From positions 1,469,069-1,533,068 of the forward strand of contig NZ_JADKRR010000001.1 in NCBI RefSeq assembly GCF_015351105.1: a DNA stretch of 64,000 nucleotides, in the 5' to 3' direction. Origin of the DNA: Clavibacter sp. VKM Ac-2872 (GTDB lineage Bacteria > Actinomycetota > Actinomycetes > Actinomycetales > Microbacteriaceae). The translations under genes were made by a program, and so were the position numbers. Numbering within the stretch: position 1 is the first letter of the stretch; each line of letters starts with the position of its first letter. A model generated the notes under the pieces. The model was not told the DNA's origin. It saw nothing but the letters and a program-made list of their open reading frames with translations, and did no database searches. Positions 14,533-23,893 of this stretch are shown piece after piece.

Positions 14533-14554
14533 CGCCCGGCGAGCAGGCCGGGCG
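14533..14554. terminator. Hairpin between convergent genes
   Basis: A perfect 8-bp stem (CGCCCGGC / GCCGGGCG) with a 6-base loop lies between the stop codons of two convergent genes. It is a likely bidirectional terminator without a T-run. Confidence 0.55.
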
Positions 14555-14555
14555 C

Positions 14556-16244
14556 CTACCCCGCCTCGACGATCCCCTCGCGCACCTTCCGGCGCAGCAC
14601 CTTGCCGAGGAGCGACGTCGGCAGCTCGTCGAGCACCACGATCCGCCGGGGCACCTTGTAGGCCGCCAGCTCCGCGCGCAGCGTCGTCCGCGCGGCCTGC
14701 TCGTCGAGCGTCGCGCCCTCCTCGAGCACCACGGCGGCGACGACCTCCTCGTCGCCGTCGTCGCGCGGGATCCCGACGACCGCCGCGTCCCGCACGCCGG
14801 GGAGCTCGCGCACCGCCTCCTCGACCTCGCTCGGCGACACGTTGAACCCGCCCGTGATGATGAGCTCCTTGATGCGGTCGGCGATGCGCACGAAACCGTC
14901 CTCGTCGATCGTCACCACGTCGCCCGTGCGGAACCAGCCGCCCTCGAGCAGCACCGCGGCGGTCTCCTCCGGCCGGCCGTGGTAGCCGCGGAAGACCTGG
15001 GGCCCGCGCACGAGCAGCTCGCCGGGCTCGCCCGCGGGCCGGTCGATCGACGGATCCTCGGGATCCACGACGCGCACCTCCGTGTTGGGCAGCGGCAGCC
15101 CGACCGTCCCGGCGCGACGCGTGTCGCCGACCGGGTTCGCCATGAGCACGGGCGAGCACTCCGAGAGCCCGTAGCCCTCGACGAGCCAGCCGCCGGTCTG
15201 CTCCTCCCACGGGACGACGACCGACTCGGGCAGCGCCATCGCGCCGGAGATGGAGATGGAGATGCCGGCGAGCGAGACGCCCTCGGCCTCGGCGGCCTCG
15301 CGCAGCCGCTTGTAGATGGGTGGCACGGCGGGGAGGAACGTCGGCGGGTGGCGGCGGATCGCCTGCAGCACGAGGTCGGGCTCGAAGCGGGGGAAGAGGA
15401 CGAGGCGTGAGCCCATGCTCATCGCGAAGGTGAGGCAGAGGGTCAGCCCGTAGGCGTGGAACATCGGCAGCACCGCGTACACGACGCTCGTGCCGCGCGG
15501 CACCGTGGGCACCCACGCGCGTGACTGGGCGGCGTTCGCGCTGAGGTTGAGGTGCGTGAGCTCGGCGCCCTTCGGCGCGCCCGTCGTGCCGCTCGTGTAC
15601 TGGATCACCGCGAGGTCCGTCGCCGCCGGACGCGGGTGGTCGACCGGCAGGGGCGCCGTGGCGCCGATCCGCTCCCAGGTGATCGTGCCGGTGACCTTCG
15701 CCGCGATCGCCGCGCGGGCCGCGCGGGCCTTCGGGACGGGAAGGCGCAGGAGCAGCCGGGTGCGCGTCGGCATGGCCCGCGTCACGTCGACGGAGACGAT
15801 GCGCTCGGGTCGTGCGCCGTCGGGGAGCGCCTGGATGGTGGCGACCGATCTGTCCCACGCGATGACGGTGCGGGCCCCGTGGTCCTCGAACTGGTGCTGC
15901 AGCTCGCGGGGCGTGTATAGCGGGTTGTGCTCCACGACGACGGCGCCGAGGCGCAGCACCGCGTAGAACGCCACGACGTGCTGCGGGCAGTTGGGCAGCA
16001 CGATCGCGACGGGGTCGCCCGCGCGCACGCCGGCGTCGTGCAGACCCTGCGCGGCCCGCGCGATCTGCTCGCCGAGATCGCGGTAGCTGGTCTCCGCCCC
16101 GAGGAAGTCGAGCGCGGTGCCGCCGGGGAAGCGGAGCACGGACTGGTCGACGATGTCCACGAGCGATCCCTGCGGCAGATCGATCTCGTGCGGGACGTCG
16201 GGCGCGTAGCTGGCCAGCCAGGGCCGCTCGGTGGGGGAGGTCAC
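14556..16244 (-). CDS. Long-chain acyl-CoA ligase (AMP-binding enzyme)
   Basis: A 562-residue (GTG start) member of the ANL superfamily, which activates fatty acids as acyl-AMP and transfers them to CoA. The AMP-binding motif YTSGTTGAPKGAE, the GYGLSECSP adenine-binding segment, the WFRTGDV motif and the C-terminal GKVLRRKVRE lysine motif are all present. It is a close paralogue of the ligase at 44623-46311. An in-frame ATG at 16253 lies inside a TAGAAT hexamer, so I prefer the GTG at 16244, which would be the first base of a leaderless mRNA. A weak alternative reads the adjacent GGGAGGA as a ribosome binding site. Chain-length preference cannot be told from sequence. Confidence 0.92.
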   Translation of the reverse strand: MTSPTERPWLASYAPDVPHEIDLPQGSLVDIVDQSVLRFPGGTALDFLGAETSYRDLGEQIARAAQGLHDAGVRAGDPVAIVLPNCPQHVVAFYAVLRLGAVVVEHNPLYTPRELQHQFEDHGARTVIAWDRSVATIQALPDGARPERIVSVDVTRAMPTRTRLLLRLPVPKARAARAAIAAKVTGTITWERIGATAPLPVDHPRPAATDLAVIQYTSGTTGAPKGAELTHLNLSANAAQSRAWVPTVPRGTSVVYAVLPMFHAYGLTLCLTFAMSMGSRLVLFPRFEPDLVLQAIRRHPPTFLPAVPPIYKRLREAAEAEGVSLAGISISISGAMALPESVVVPWEEQTGGWLVEGYGLSECSPVLMANPVGDTRRAGTVGLPLPNTEVRVVDPEDPSIDRPAGEPGELLVRGPQVFRGYHGRPEETAAVLLEGGWFRTGDVVTIDEDGFVRIADRIKELIITGGFNVSPSEVEEAVRELPGVRDAAVVGIPRDDGDEEVVAAVVLEEGATLDEQAARTTLRAELAAYKVPRRIVVLDELPTSLLGKVLRRKVREGIVEAG

Positions 16245-16251
16245 TCCTCCC

Positions 16252-16257
16252 ATTCTA
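16252..16257 (-). promoter_or_regulatory. TAGAAT -10 element, seven bases before a GTG start
   Basis: TAGAAT on the minus strand is followed by seven bases and the GTG at 16244. The spacing places the predicted transcription start on the start codon. Confidence 0.5.
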
Positions 16258-16322
16258 GGTCGCGTGCGGGCCGGGGCCGGTGACGCGGCGGCGACGGCAC
16301 GGGGATGCGGGCGGCGCGGAGC

Positions 16323-16373
16323 GGGCGGCGGGCAGCCGACCGGCGTGGATCAGGCCCGGCCTGCCCGCCGCCC
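16323..16373 (-). terminator. Inverted repeat at the end of the SRPBCC gene
   Basis: A 13-bp perfect inverted repeat (GGGCGGCGGGCAG at 16323-16335, complement at 16361-16373) with a 25-base loop. One arm overlaps the last codons of the SRPBCC gene. It may end that transcript before the acyl-CoA ligase promoter. The long loop makes this uncertain. Confidence 0.35.
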
Positions 16374-16796
16374 CTCGGCCAGGTAGGCGAGACGGCGCAG
16401 CGTCTCCACGTTGCGCGCGTGCAGCAGCAGGTCCATGACCGGGGCCGGCACGAGGCGCCCCGGGCCCCGCACGGCCTCCTCGGTCATCCGCACCTCGCAG
16501 CCGTCGGGCAGCGTCCGCACCTCGAGGGTCACGCGCGCCTCGCCGATGGGCCAGCCCTTCGGCTGCATGACCATGCGGCGGGGCGGGTCCCACTCGAGCA
16601 TCGTCGTCGCGTCGTCGATGAGCGCGGGCCAGGAGCCGAACGAGTGGTGCAGCCGGGCGCCGACCGCGGGCCAGGACGCGTCGACGGCCCGCATCCGGGA
16701 CGCGCCGACCACCCAGGCGGGGAAGAGCCAGCCGTCGACCACCACCTCGGCGACGTCGGCGGGAGAGCAGGACATGCGGCGGCGGGTGATGGACAT
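16350..16796 (-). CDS. SRPBCC-family (polyketide cyclase-like) protein
   Basis: A 148-residue protein with the START/SRPBCC pattern: an N-terminal SPADVAEVVVDGWLFPAWVVG segment, a central strand set with TMLEWDPPRRMVMQ and EARVTLEVRTLPDGCEVRM, and a long C-terminal helix containing LLLHARNVETLRRLAYLAE. Such proteins bind small hydrophobic ligands; no ligand is predictable here. The ATG at 16796 is chosen because the conserved domain starts right after it. It lies 58 bases downstream of the last type VII secretion gene on the same strand, but nothing links it functionally. Confidence 0.82.
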   Translation of the reverse strand: MSITRRRMSCSPADVAEVVVDGWLFPAWVVGASRMRAVDASWPAVGARLHHSFGSWPALIDDATTMLEWDPPRRMVMQPKGWPIGEARVTLEVRTLPDGCEVRMTEEAVRGPGRLVPAPVMDLLLHARNVETLRRLAYLAEGRRAGRA

Positions 16797-16854
16797 GGGA
16801 TCCAGTCTGCCGGAGGCCGCTCCGGTGGCGCGGGGTGGCGGGCCGCCTCCCGCC

Positions 16855-17493
16855 TCACCCGGGCGGGCGCGCCAGATGGAAGCGACGCGCGACCTCGTCC
16901 AGGTGCTTCGCGAGCCGGGTCTGGGCGTCGCGTGTGCCTCGCCGCAGCCGGTTGAGCGGAATGCGTCCACCGACCGCGAGCGCGGCGTCGGCGGGGATGT
17001 CGTAGACCATGGTGCGTCCGTGCGTGGCGAACAGGCGGCGCGACTCCGCGGAGACGTCGTGGCGGCCGTTGGTCTGGCTGGCGACGATGGTGACGCGGGC
17101 CATGGCCGCGATCCCGTACCGAGAGGTGATGTCCGTCAGCAGCTCGGTCGCCCCGGCGATCCCGGTGGGGGTCGACGCCGTCGTGATGGCCAGGAGTGTC
17201 GCGGGTGACTCGAGCAGGTCGATGCCCTCGCCGCGGGCGTGCGCCCCGAGGTCGTGGAGGACGAGGTGGCCGTCGACGGCGTCGGACTCGTCGCCCAGCG
17301 GGAGCCGGGCTCCGAGCGTGCCGCCCGTGTGGTCGGTCAGGGCAGGTGCCCCTCCCGCGCGGTGCTGCAGGGCCGAGAACACGAGGGACATCGCCGTCGT
17401 CGTGCCGACGCCGCCCGATGTGCCAGCGAAGACCACCCGCACGGCGGCTCGCTCGCGGGGGCGCGCGGCAGGGGGAGGTCCGGTCTCAGCCAT
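16855..17493 (-). CDS. ParA/MinD-like protein of the type VII secretion locus (degenerate P-loop)
   Basis: A 212-residue protein. The N-terminus reads VVFAGTSGGVGTTTA, which matches the deviant Walker A of ParA/MinD proteins (KGGxGKT) but has Thr where the essential Lys is expected. A later VLHDLGAHA segment fits the switch region, and the C-terminus is charged. MinD-like ATPases are common in actinobacterial ESX loci. Here ATP hydrolysis may be lost or altered. Its start overlaps the eccC stop by 8 bases, so it is the last gene of the minus-strand secretion operon. Confidence 0.75.
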   Translation of the reverse strand: MAETGPPPAARPRERAAVRVVFAGTSGGVGTTTAMSLVFSALQHRAGGAPALTDHTGGTLGARLPLGDESDAVDGHLVLHDLGAHARGEGIDLLESPATLLAITTASTPTGIAGATELLTDITSRYGIAAMARVTIVASQTNGRHDVSAESRRLFATHGRTMVYDIPADAALAVGGRIPLNRLRRGTRDAQTRLAKHLDEVARRFHLARPPG

Positions 17494-20400
17494 GGGCCGC
17501 CCCCGCCTCCTCGTTCACGGCGTCCTCTCGGACGGCACCCTGGTGCGCGGGGTCCTGGAGAGCGACCTGGATCAGCTGCGCACGATCGCCGCGACGGACC
17601 AGCCGCGCGCGTCCCGGGATCATGCGCTCCGCGTGGATGCCGGGCACGATCTGCCCCTCCGTCCGCTCGCCGGACATCACGACGCCCGTCGCCCCGTTGT
17701 CCCGGAGCGATTGCAGCACCAGGTCGAAGAAGGCTCGAGAGGTGCCGGCGACGGGGCGGGCGAGGACGACCGTGAGCCGCAGGTCCCTGGCGCTGGCGAT
17801 GAACGGCAGCAGCGGACGCAGGGCTTCTGTGCCCGACGCCGCGACGATGTCGTGGTCGTCGATCACGAGGAGGATCCGCGCGGCGCGGGTGTCGTGCTCC
17901 GCCCGTCGCCGGGTCAGCTCACCCACGATGGCCGTCACCAGCTCCGCGGCCTGCGGAGCGTCGCCGGCGTATCCCCCCAGATAGTCGTCCGGGCACGCGT
18001 CGGAGAGCGCGCCGCGGATGTCGACGAGCGCCACCACGAGCTGGTCCGGGGTGTTGCGCGCGACGGCGCCGTCGATCACGACGCGCAGCAGGTTGCTCTT
18101 CCCGGCTCCCGTGTCCCCGAAGACGAGCAGGTGCGGGTCCGGTCCCCGGAGGTCGAGCGCGACGGGCTGCATGTCCTCCTGCGCCAGCCCCACCGGGACG
18201 AGGTGGGGGACCTCGATCGGGTCCGGCAGCTGGGCGGCGGGGAGCGTCTCGGGGAGCAGCCGTATCTCGCGGGCACCCGCACCCTGCCAGCGGTCGGTCG
18301 TGTCGCGGGCCAGGCGCTCCAGTGCCTCGCCCAGGTCGAGCCCCGGCTCGGTCTCCAGCACGGGCAGGGCGATCTGCGCGAATCGACGGTCGTCCGTGAT
18401 GGCACGACCGGGCTGCTCGGCGCGCAGCGTCTCGGAGAGGCGGCGGCCGGCGAGCGATTCGAGCGCGTCGTTCAGGCGGAGCTCGACCCGCGTGCCGATG
18501 AAGGGCTGGAGGGTGGTGCGGAGGTCGTTCCAGCGGGTGAGCGCCAGCACCACGTGGATGCCGTAGGCGCCCCCGCGCTGGAGGAGCTCCTGCACGACCG
18601 GCTCGAGCTCCTCGTGGTCGCCACGGAGCGCCCCGGCCTCGTCGATGACGAGCACCACATCGGGCGCGTCCAGCTCCGGGATGCGGCCCTGGGCGTGCAG
18701 GCGGCGGAGCGTGGGCATGGAGTCCACGGCGTGGCGGGAGAACAGCGTCTCGCGCTCCCCGAGCATCCGGCGCATCTCCTCCGTCACCCGCTGCAGCTTC
18801 TCCCGATTCGTCCGGGTCCCGATGCCGCCGACGTGCGGGAAGCCCTCGACCCGGGAGAGGCCGCCCCCGGAGAAGTCCAAGCCGTAGATCGCGACCTGGT
18901 CGGGGCGGTGGGTGAGGACGAGCGAGACGACCAGGGTGCGGAGGAACGATGTCCGGCCGGACTGCGGGGCGCCGAAGACGGCTGCGTGGCCGCCGCTGCG
19001 GGTGAGGTCGAGGGTCCACGGATCCTGCCGCTGACGATCGGGTTCGTCGAGGAGGCCGATGGGGATGGACAGCGGACGCCGCTCGTCTGCGCGGTCGACG
19101 AGCGACGCGAGCGTGAGGCGATCGGGCAGAGGCGGCAGCCACACGGGGGCGACGGTCTCGCCGACCAGGCGCAGCCGCTCGACGGCGAGGTCGACGAGGA
19201 CACGCCCCACCACCGGTCGGGCGAGCGCCTCCTCGGCGCTCTCGCTGCTCTCCCGGGAGGCGATGCCGTTGTAGGTCGGCAGCGGGATGATGCCGCGACG
19301 CCGGTCGTGAGCGGCAGGTGCCTCGTCGCGTTCGGCCGTGGCGACCGCTCCCGACACGTAGCCGGAGCGGAACCGGCGCAACGTCGTGTCGAACTTGAGG
19401 TAGGCGTATCCGGGCACGGCGGGGAGCCGGAACGCATCGGAGGTGTCGATGATCATGCTGCTCTCGGACTCCGAGAACGTGCGGAGCGCGATCCGGTAGG
19501 ACAGGTAGGTGTCGAGGCCGCGCAGCTTGCCCGCCTCGAGCCTCTGGCTGGAGAGCAGCATGTGGATGCCGAGCGTGCGCCCGATCCGGCCGATCTGGAT
19601 GAGCAGGTCGATGAGCTCGGGCTCGGCCGTGAGAAGCTCGCCGAACTCGTCGATCACCAGCAGGAGGTGCGGCATTCCCGGTAGATCCGGCCGCTGCGCC
19701 CGTAGCTCGGCGTAGTGGGTGATGGACGGGACGTTGCCGGCGTCCTTGAGGAGCTTCTGGCGGCGGACGACCTCACCCGCCAGGCTCGCGCGGGCCCGCT
19801 GCGTGAGCTGCGGGTCGTCGGCCAGGTTGTCGATGAGTCCCGCGACGTGCGGGAGGCTGGCGAAGGGGGCGAAGGCCGCGCCGCCCTTGTAGTCGATGAG
19901 GATCATCGCGAGGTCCTCGGGGCTGTGCGAGGAGGCCAGCGACAGCACGAAGGTGCGCAGGAACTCGCTCTTGCCGGATCCGGTGGCTCCGACGCACAGG
20001 CCGTGCGGCCCGATGCCGAGCTGCGAGGCCTCCTTGATGTCGAGCAGGAGCGGCTCGCCGAAGTCGTCGAGGCCGACGGGGACGCGGAGGAAGTCGCGCG
20101 GTGAGCGCGGCGCCTGCGTGATCGCCGGATCCAACGTGTGGATCTCGCCGAGGCCGAGGAGCTCGGAGATGTCGATGGCGCGCGCCGACTCCGCCTCATC
20201 CCGTCGCGACATGCTCAACCGGAGCGGTGCGAGAGCGCGCGTGAGCACGTCGAACAGGGCGACCGGCATGAGGTCGGGCGAGAACTCGGACACGGGCCGC
20301 ACGAGGCGCGCATCCGAGACGAGGGCGTGCGGACCGTCCACGACGATGCGGAGCGTCACGTCAGAGGGCTCGTGAAGGCGATCGCTGAGGAGGTGCACGA

Positions 20401-21448
20401 TCGTGATGCGCAGGTCGCGCAGGTCGAGCTCCGCGTCCGGCACGGGGAGCGAGCCCGCGATCCTCCCGTAGTCGTCCATGAACACCACGAGGCGGGGGAT
20501 GTCCGCAGGGCCCTGCTCGAGGCCGCCCCGCCGCGCGGTCGCGGCCAGCTGGGCGCGGTCGGCGAGATCCTCGCCGATGACCGTGCGGAGCGCCTGCGGG
20601 GTGGGGGCGATGCGGCGCGCGGGGACGGGGCCGTCGAAGACGTCCTCGACGACGAGGTGCGGGAGCTGGTCGACCCCGCGCCAGTCGGCGGCGGCATGCT
20701 CCGGGAACGTGAGCGCCATCATCATGTCGTCCGGGGCGTGGAACACCGCGAGCTGGGCGATGAGGGCGCGCGCCGCGTTGACGACGTCGTCGCGTGGCCC
20801 GATCACGGACACGTGACCCGCGCCGGCGAGGTCGACCGTGATCGGCATGCCGCGCACGACCTGGTGCTGGGTGACGACCTGCTCGGCCTCGGCGGCCATG
20901 ATGGGGTCGTACGGCTCGACCGGGTTGCCCTCCGCGGGGAGCGCGAGCTCGAGCCAGCGCCTCGTCCCGGACCCCAGGCGCACCCGCATGAAGTCGGCGT
21001 CGCTGCGCCGCCGCTCCCAGAGCCGGGCCGGGTCACGCACGATCTCGGGGAGGGCCACCGGCGGCGGATCGAGGAGGGTGGCCTGCTCCCGCGTCTCGAG
21101 GCTGCGCGCGCGGGTGCGCGCCCGGACCCGCTCCAGGTAGTCGAGGTAGCGCTCGCGCTGCACACGGCGCGTGCGGGCGGACGAGTTCCGCTGGGTGAAG
21201 GCCATGGCGAGGCCCCCGATCGCAGCGATGACCAGGACGAGCGCGCCGATGACCATGTAGATCTGCTGCCCGCGGAGGAGCGTCATCATCGTCACGCTCA
21301 CGGTGGCCCCGAGGATGGGGATGAGCGACTGCACGGGGAAGCCACCTTGGGGCCCGTCCTGCATGGCGGGAGGCGCCGCGAGCACCTCCTCATCGGGCTG
21401 CTCGAGCGGACGGGTCACCCGGCTCGGCCGGTGCACGAGCCGGTTCAT
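17486..21448 (-). CDS. eccC: EccC-type FtsK/SpoIIIE ATPase of type VII secretion
   Basis: A 1320-residue motor protein. Two membrane segments lie near the N-terminus (residues ~35-85). Three FtsK/SpoIIIE ATPase domains follow, with P-loops at about residue 487 (GATGSGKS), 826 (GAPQSGRTS, lacking the usual Lys) and 1111 (GDTGAGKS). Walker B regions are LLVIDEFGELL, VVLVIDEAGAL and ILLVIDDHD. In ESX systems EccC drives substrate export and binds WXG100 C-terminal signals through its last domain. It is one long polypeptide, as in firmicute EssC and fused EccCa-EccCb. The ATG at 21448 overlaps the upstream gene by ATGA. A longer in-frame extension upstream is rejected because it has no conserved content. 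Confidence 0.95.
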   Translation of the reverse strand: MNRLVHRPSRVTRPLEQPDEEVLAAPPAMQDGPQGGFPVQSLIPILGATVSVTMMTLLRGQQIYMVIGALVLVIAAIGGLAMAFTQRNSSARTRRVQRERYLDYLERVRARTRARSLETREQATLLDPPPVALPEIVRDPARLWERRRSDADFMRVRLGSGTRRWLELALPAEGNPVEPYDPIMAAEAEQVVTQHQVVRGMPITVDLAGAGHVSVIGPRDDVVNAARALIAQLAVFHAPDDMMMALTFPEHAAADWRGVDQLPHLVVEDVFDGPVPARRIAPTPQALRTVIGEDLADRAQLAATARRGGLEQGPADIPRLVVFMDDYGRIAGSLPVPDAELDLRDLRITIVHLLSDRLHEPSDVTLRIVVDGPHALVSDARLVRPVSEFSPDLMPVALFDVLTRALAPLRLSMSRRDEAESARAIDISELLGLGEIHTLDPAITQAPRSPRDFLRVPVGLDDFGEPLLLDIKEASQLGIGPHGLCVGATGSGKSEFLRTFVLSLASSHSPEDLAMILIDYKGGAAFAPFASLPHVAGLIDNLADDPQLTQRARASLAGEVVRRQKLLKDAGNVPSITHYAELRAQRPDLPGMPHLLLVIDEFGELLTAEPELIDLLIQIGRIGRTLGIHMLLSSQRLEAGKLRGLDTYLSYRIALRTFSESESSMIIDTSDAFRLPAVPGYAYLKFDTTLRRFRSGYVSGAVATAERDEAPAAHDRRRGIIPLPTYNGIASRESSESAEEALARPVVGRVLVDLAVERLRLVGETVAPVWLPPLPDRLTLASLVDRADERRPLSIPIGLLDEPDRQRQDPWTLDLTRSGGHAAVFGAPQSGRTSFLRTLVVSLVLTHRPDQVAIYGLDFSGGGLSRVEGFPHVGGIGTRTNREKLQRVTEEMRRMLGERETLFSRHAVDSMPTLRRLHAQGRIPELDAPDVVLVIDEAGALRGDHEELEPVVQELLQRGGAYGIHVVLALTRWNDLRTTLQPFIGTRVELRLNDALESLAGRRLSETLRAEQPGRAITDDRRFAQIALPVLETEPGLDLGEALERLARDTTDRWQGAGAREIRLLPETLPAAQLPDPIEVPHLVPVGLAQEDMQPVALDLRGPDPHLLVFGDTGAGKSNLLRVVIDGAVARNTPDQLVVALVDIRGALSDACPDDYLGGYAGDAPQAAELVTAIVGELTRRRAEHDTRAARILLVIDDHDIVAASGTEALRPLLPFIASARDLRLTVVLARPVAGTSRAFFDLVLQSLRDNGATGVVMSGERTEGQIVPGIHAERMIPGRARLVRRGDRAQLIQVALQDPAHQGAVREDAVNEEAGAAHG

Positions 21449-22329
21449 CGCATGGCCTCCACCGTGGCGGCGGCCTCGGGCGCCCGGCGGGAGGGGAGCG
21501 ATGACACGGCCTCGGTCACGACGGTGCTCGCGAGCCGGAGGACGGCCCGGCGCGAGGCGAGCGCGAGCCGCCTGCTCGGGGTGGGGACGGTCGTCGACCA
21601 CGCGGGGTCATAGGGAAGCTGGACGAGCGGCACCCCCACCTCGCGCGCGATCGCGTCGCGTGCGTCGTGCCGTCCGCGCGCTCCGACGTCGACGCTCACG
21701 ACCACGATGCGCGGGTGATCCGGCTCCGACCGGAGGGCGGGGATGACGGCGACGACCTCCTCGAGGGCATGCCGCTCTGCCCGGCAGACGAGGCAGAGCA
21801 CATGGCTCGCGACGGCCGTCGACGCGAGGTCGCCCGCCGCGGGACGGACCCCCCAGTCGGTGACGACCAGGTCGAAGAAGCGCGAGACGGGGTTGACCTT
21901 GCCGAACCAGGCGGAGGCCTCGACCGCCGTGGTGGGGCGGTCGTCGCGCTGCAGGTCGAGCCCCGCCAGTCGGGGGAGGGGGAACGCGAGGCCGGCCGCG
22001 GCGTCGCGGAGGGTGCCCGGCAGCGTCTCGACGCGCTCCCGCGCGTCGGCCGCATCACGGGGGAGGCGGCTCAGGATGTGCGCGGATCCCCCCGAGGCGT
22101 TGACCGCGAGCGAGACGCCGCTGCGTCGGGCTGCGAGCGTGGCCGCGACGGCGGCTGCCGCGGCCGATGTGCCGCTCCCGCCGGCGAGCTGCACGAACCC
22201 GACGCGGCGGGAGACGGGCAACGGGGCACGCACCGCGGTGTCGGCCTCCTGCGCTTCGCGGAACGCGGAGGCGGGACTCGCGAGGAGCACGCGCGCCGCG
22301 GTCCGCGCGACGGTCATCGTCCTGCTCAT
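21445..22329 (-). CDS. MinD-like protein of the type VII locus, degenerate P-loop
   Basis: A 294-residue protein. After ~45 residues comes FVQLAGGSGTSAAAAAVAATLAA, positioned like the Walker A of MinD/ParA proteins but with GGSGTSA in place of GGxGKT, so the catalytic Lys is missing. A VVTDWGVRP segment matches the switch region, and VVSVDVGARGRHDARDAIA the later conserved helix. It lies between eccD (2 bases downstream of its stop) and eccC (4-base overlap), so it is in the secretion operon. It is probably a structural relative of EspI/MinD-like ESX proteins rather than a working ATPase. The ATG start is chosen for spacing. Confidence 0.7.
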   Translation of the reverse strand: MSRTMTVARTAARVLLASPASAFREAQEADTAVRAPLPVSRRVGFVQLAGGSGTSAAAAAVAATLAARRSGVSLAVNASGGSAHILSRLPRDAADARERVETLPGTLRDAAAGLAFPLPRLAGLDLQRDDRPTTAVEASAWFGKVNPVSRFFDLVVTDWGVRPAAGDLASTAVASHVLCLVCRAERHALEEVVAVIPALRSEPDHPRIVVVSVDVGARGRHDARDAIAREVGVPLVQLPYDPAWSTTVPTPSRRLALASRRAVLRLASTVVTEAVSSLPSRRAPEAAATVEAMR

Positions 22330-22331
22330 CG

Positions 22332-23642
22332 TCAGAACGTCCCGAGCAGCGTCGGGTAGATCCCGAAGACGCCGATGACGCAGGGCATGAGGGCCACGAC
22401 CGCCACGGTCTCGATCCGGTTGCCGAGGCGTCGGAGCCGTGCCCGCGTCTGCACGGTGGGACGGGCGACGCAGGCCAGGAGGCATGCGGCGGCGGCGCCG
22501 CCGAGGGCGATGACCACCCCGTCCCTGGCCTGCACGTGCGCGAACGCCGCGGCGATGGCGACCACGGTGACGGCGCCCCAGAGCGGCAGGGCCTGCCAGG
22601 CCAGCGGGAACGCCCGCGTCCGCAGGGCGAGCACGAGCGTCAGGGAGACGCCGAGCGCGAGGGGCCAGGGCTCGTCCGTGGACACGAGGGCACCCACGGC
22701 GATGCTCGCCGGGATGGCAGCGGCGAGGCTCGCCCAGCTGAGCGAGCGGTACGCGTCGTCCACCGTGGAGCGCAGAGTGTCGCGGTCGGAGAGCGTCCCG
22801 GCGATCACCAGGTCGTCCAGTCCCGTGAGGCCGGATGCCGTCATCGAGTACCACGGGAGGAGGCCTATCGCGACGACGGAGACCACGCCGACGACGGCGG
22901 ACTCCTCCACCACGCTCATGCCGAGCAGATCCACCCCGAGGGCGACGGCGCTGGCCGCCACCCCGACGATGGCGCCCCGCAGCAGCGCGCGCCGCCGCAG
23001 CCCGACGCCGAGGGCGATGCCGATCACGAGCCAGGCGATCCCCGTCACGCTGAACGCGCTCACCGGGAGGGAGGATCCCTCCGGCATCCACGCGAGGGAT
23101 GCCTGCACGGCGGTCGGCAGGGCCAGTCCCAGGGCCGCGGCCGTGAGGGCGAGGGCGAGACGTGCGACGCCGGTCAGCCCGAGGACCGTCGCGGAGACGA
23201 GCAGCAGCAGCGCACCGACGCCGAGCTCGGGCATCGCGCCGTCACCGACCAGCAGGGACGAGGCGATGCCCGTCAGCAGCGTGATCCCGATGCAGGCGGC
23301 GGTGATCCGGTGCACGTCCGCCCAGAGGGACCCCTGGCCGTCGCGGGACTCGGCGACGACGTCCGTCACGTCGGCGACCTCGGGCGGTGCCGGCGCATCG
23401 TCGACGCGGACGAGCCGGAGCACGTCGCCCGCCTTCACGCCCTGCTCGTCGAGCGACTCCTCGGCGCCGAGCTGGTCGCCCGAGGCCCGGATGAGGGTCA
23501 TCGGCCGCGCGGCTGACTCGGTCCGCTCGTCGAGCAGCTCGACGAGCTGCGCGATCAGCGCGGCGACCGCCTCGTCCCCGGGGGCCACGAGATCGACGCG
23601 CTTGCGGGATCCGAGCACCGTGACGCGGGTGAACGTGCTCAC
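22332..23642 (-). CDS. eccD: EccD-type membrane protein of type VII secretion
   Basis: A 436-residue protein. The first ~85 residues form a ubiquitin-like (YukD-type) domain (VTVLGSRKRVDLVAP, then LDEQGVKAGDVLRLVRVD). Eleven hydrophobic segments follow, the number known for EccD. In ESX machines an EccD dimer forms the inner-membrane vestibule. The sequence is strongly diverged from mycobacterial EccD, so the assignment rests on architecture and on its neighbours eccC, the FHA protein and WXG100 genes. The GTG start overlaps the stop of the upstream 84-residue membrane protein by four bases. Confidence 0.85.
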   Translation of the reverse strand: MSTFTRVTVLGSRKRVDLVAPGDEAVAALIAQLVELLDERTESAARPMTLIRASGDQLGAEESLDEQGVKAGDVLRLVRVDDAPAPPEVADVTDVVAESRDGQGSLWADVHRITAACIGITLLTGIASSLLVGDGAMPELGVGALLLLVSATVLGLTGVARLALALTAAALGLALPTAVQASLAWMPEGSSLPVSAFSVTGIAWLVIGIALGVGLRRRALLRGAIVGVAASAVALGVDLLGMSVVEESAVVGVVSVVAIGLLPWYSMTASGLTGLDDLVIAGTLSDRDTLRSTVDDAYRSLSWASLAAAIPASIAVGALVSTDEPWPLALGVSLTLVLALRTRAFPLAWQALPLWGAVTVVAIAAAFAHVQARDGVVIALGGAAAACLLACVARPTVQTRARLRRLGNRIETVAVVALMPCVIGVFGIYPTLLGTF

Positions 23643-23893
23643 GGCGTGCTCACCGGCGTCGAGACCACGCTCGCGCCGCCGATCGGGGTGGTGCTGAGCA
23701 GGTGCCCGACGAAGGAGGCGCCCACGCATCCCGCGCACACGACCGCGGCGACCACGATGCTCGCGATGAAGCGACGCGAGTTGTCGTCGACGACACGGCG
23801 CTCGGTGAGCTCGCCGAAGATGAAGGCCGAGCGGAGCCGGGAGCGGTGGGTGCGGATCGTCTCCAGGAGGATGACGTCGGGATCAGTCGGCAC
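23639..23893 (-). CDS. Small single-pass membrane protein of the type VII locus
   Basis: An 84-residue protein: a charged N-terminal half (DVILLETIRTHRSRLRSAF), one membrane segment (FIASIVVAAVVCAGCVGASF) and a short Ser/Thr/Pro-rich outer tail. The GTG start overlaps the end of the FHA gene by 11 bases, and its stop overlaps eccD by GTGA, so it is tightly embedded in the operon. I do not recognise a family. Its size and position suggest an accessory subunit, perhaps standing in for missing EccB/EccE parts, but that is inference only. Confidence 0.7.
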   Translation of the reverse strand: MPTDPDVILLETIRTHRSRLRSAFIFGELTERRVVDDNSRRFIASIVVAAVVCAGCVGASFVGHLLSTTPIGGASVVSTPVSTP

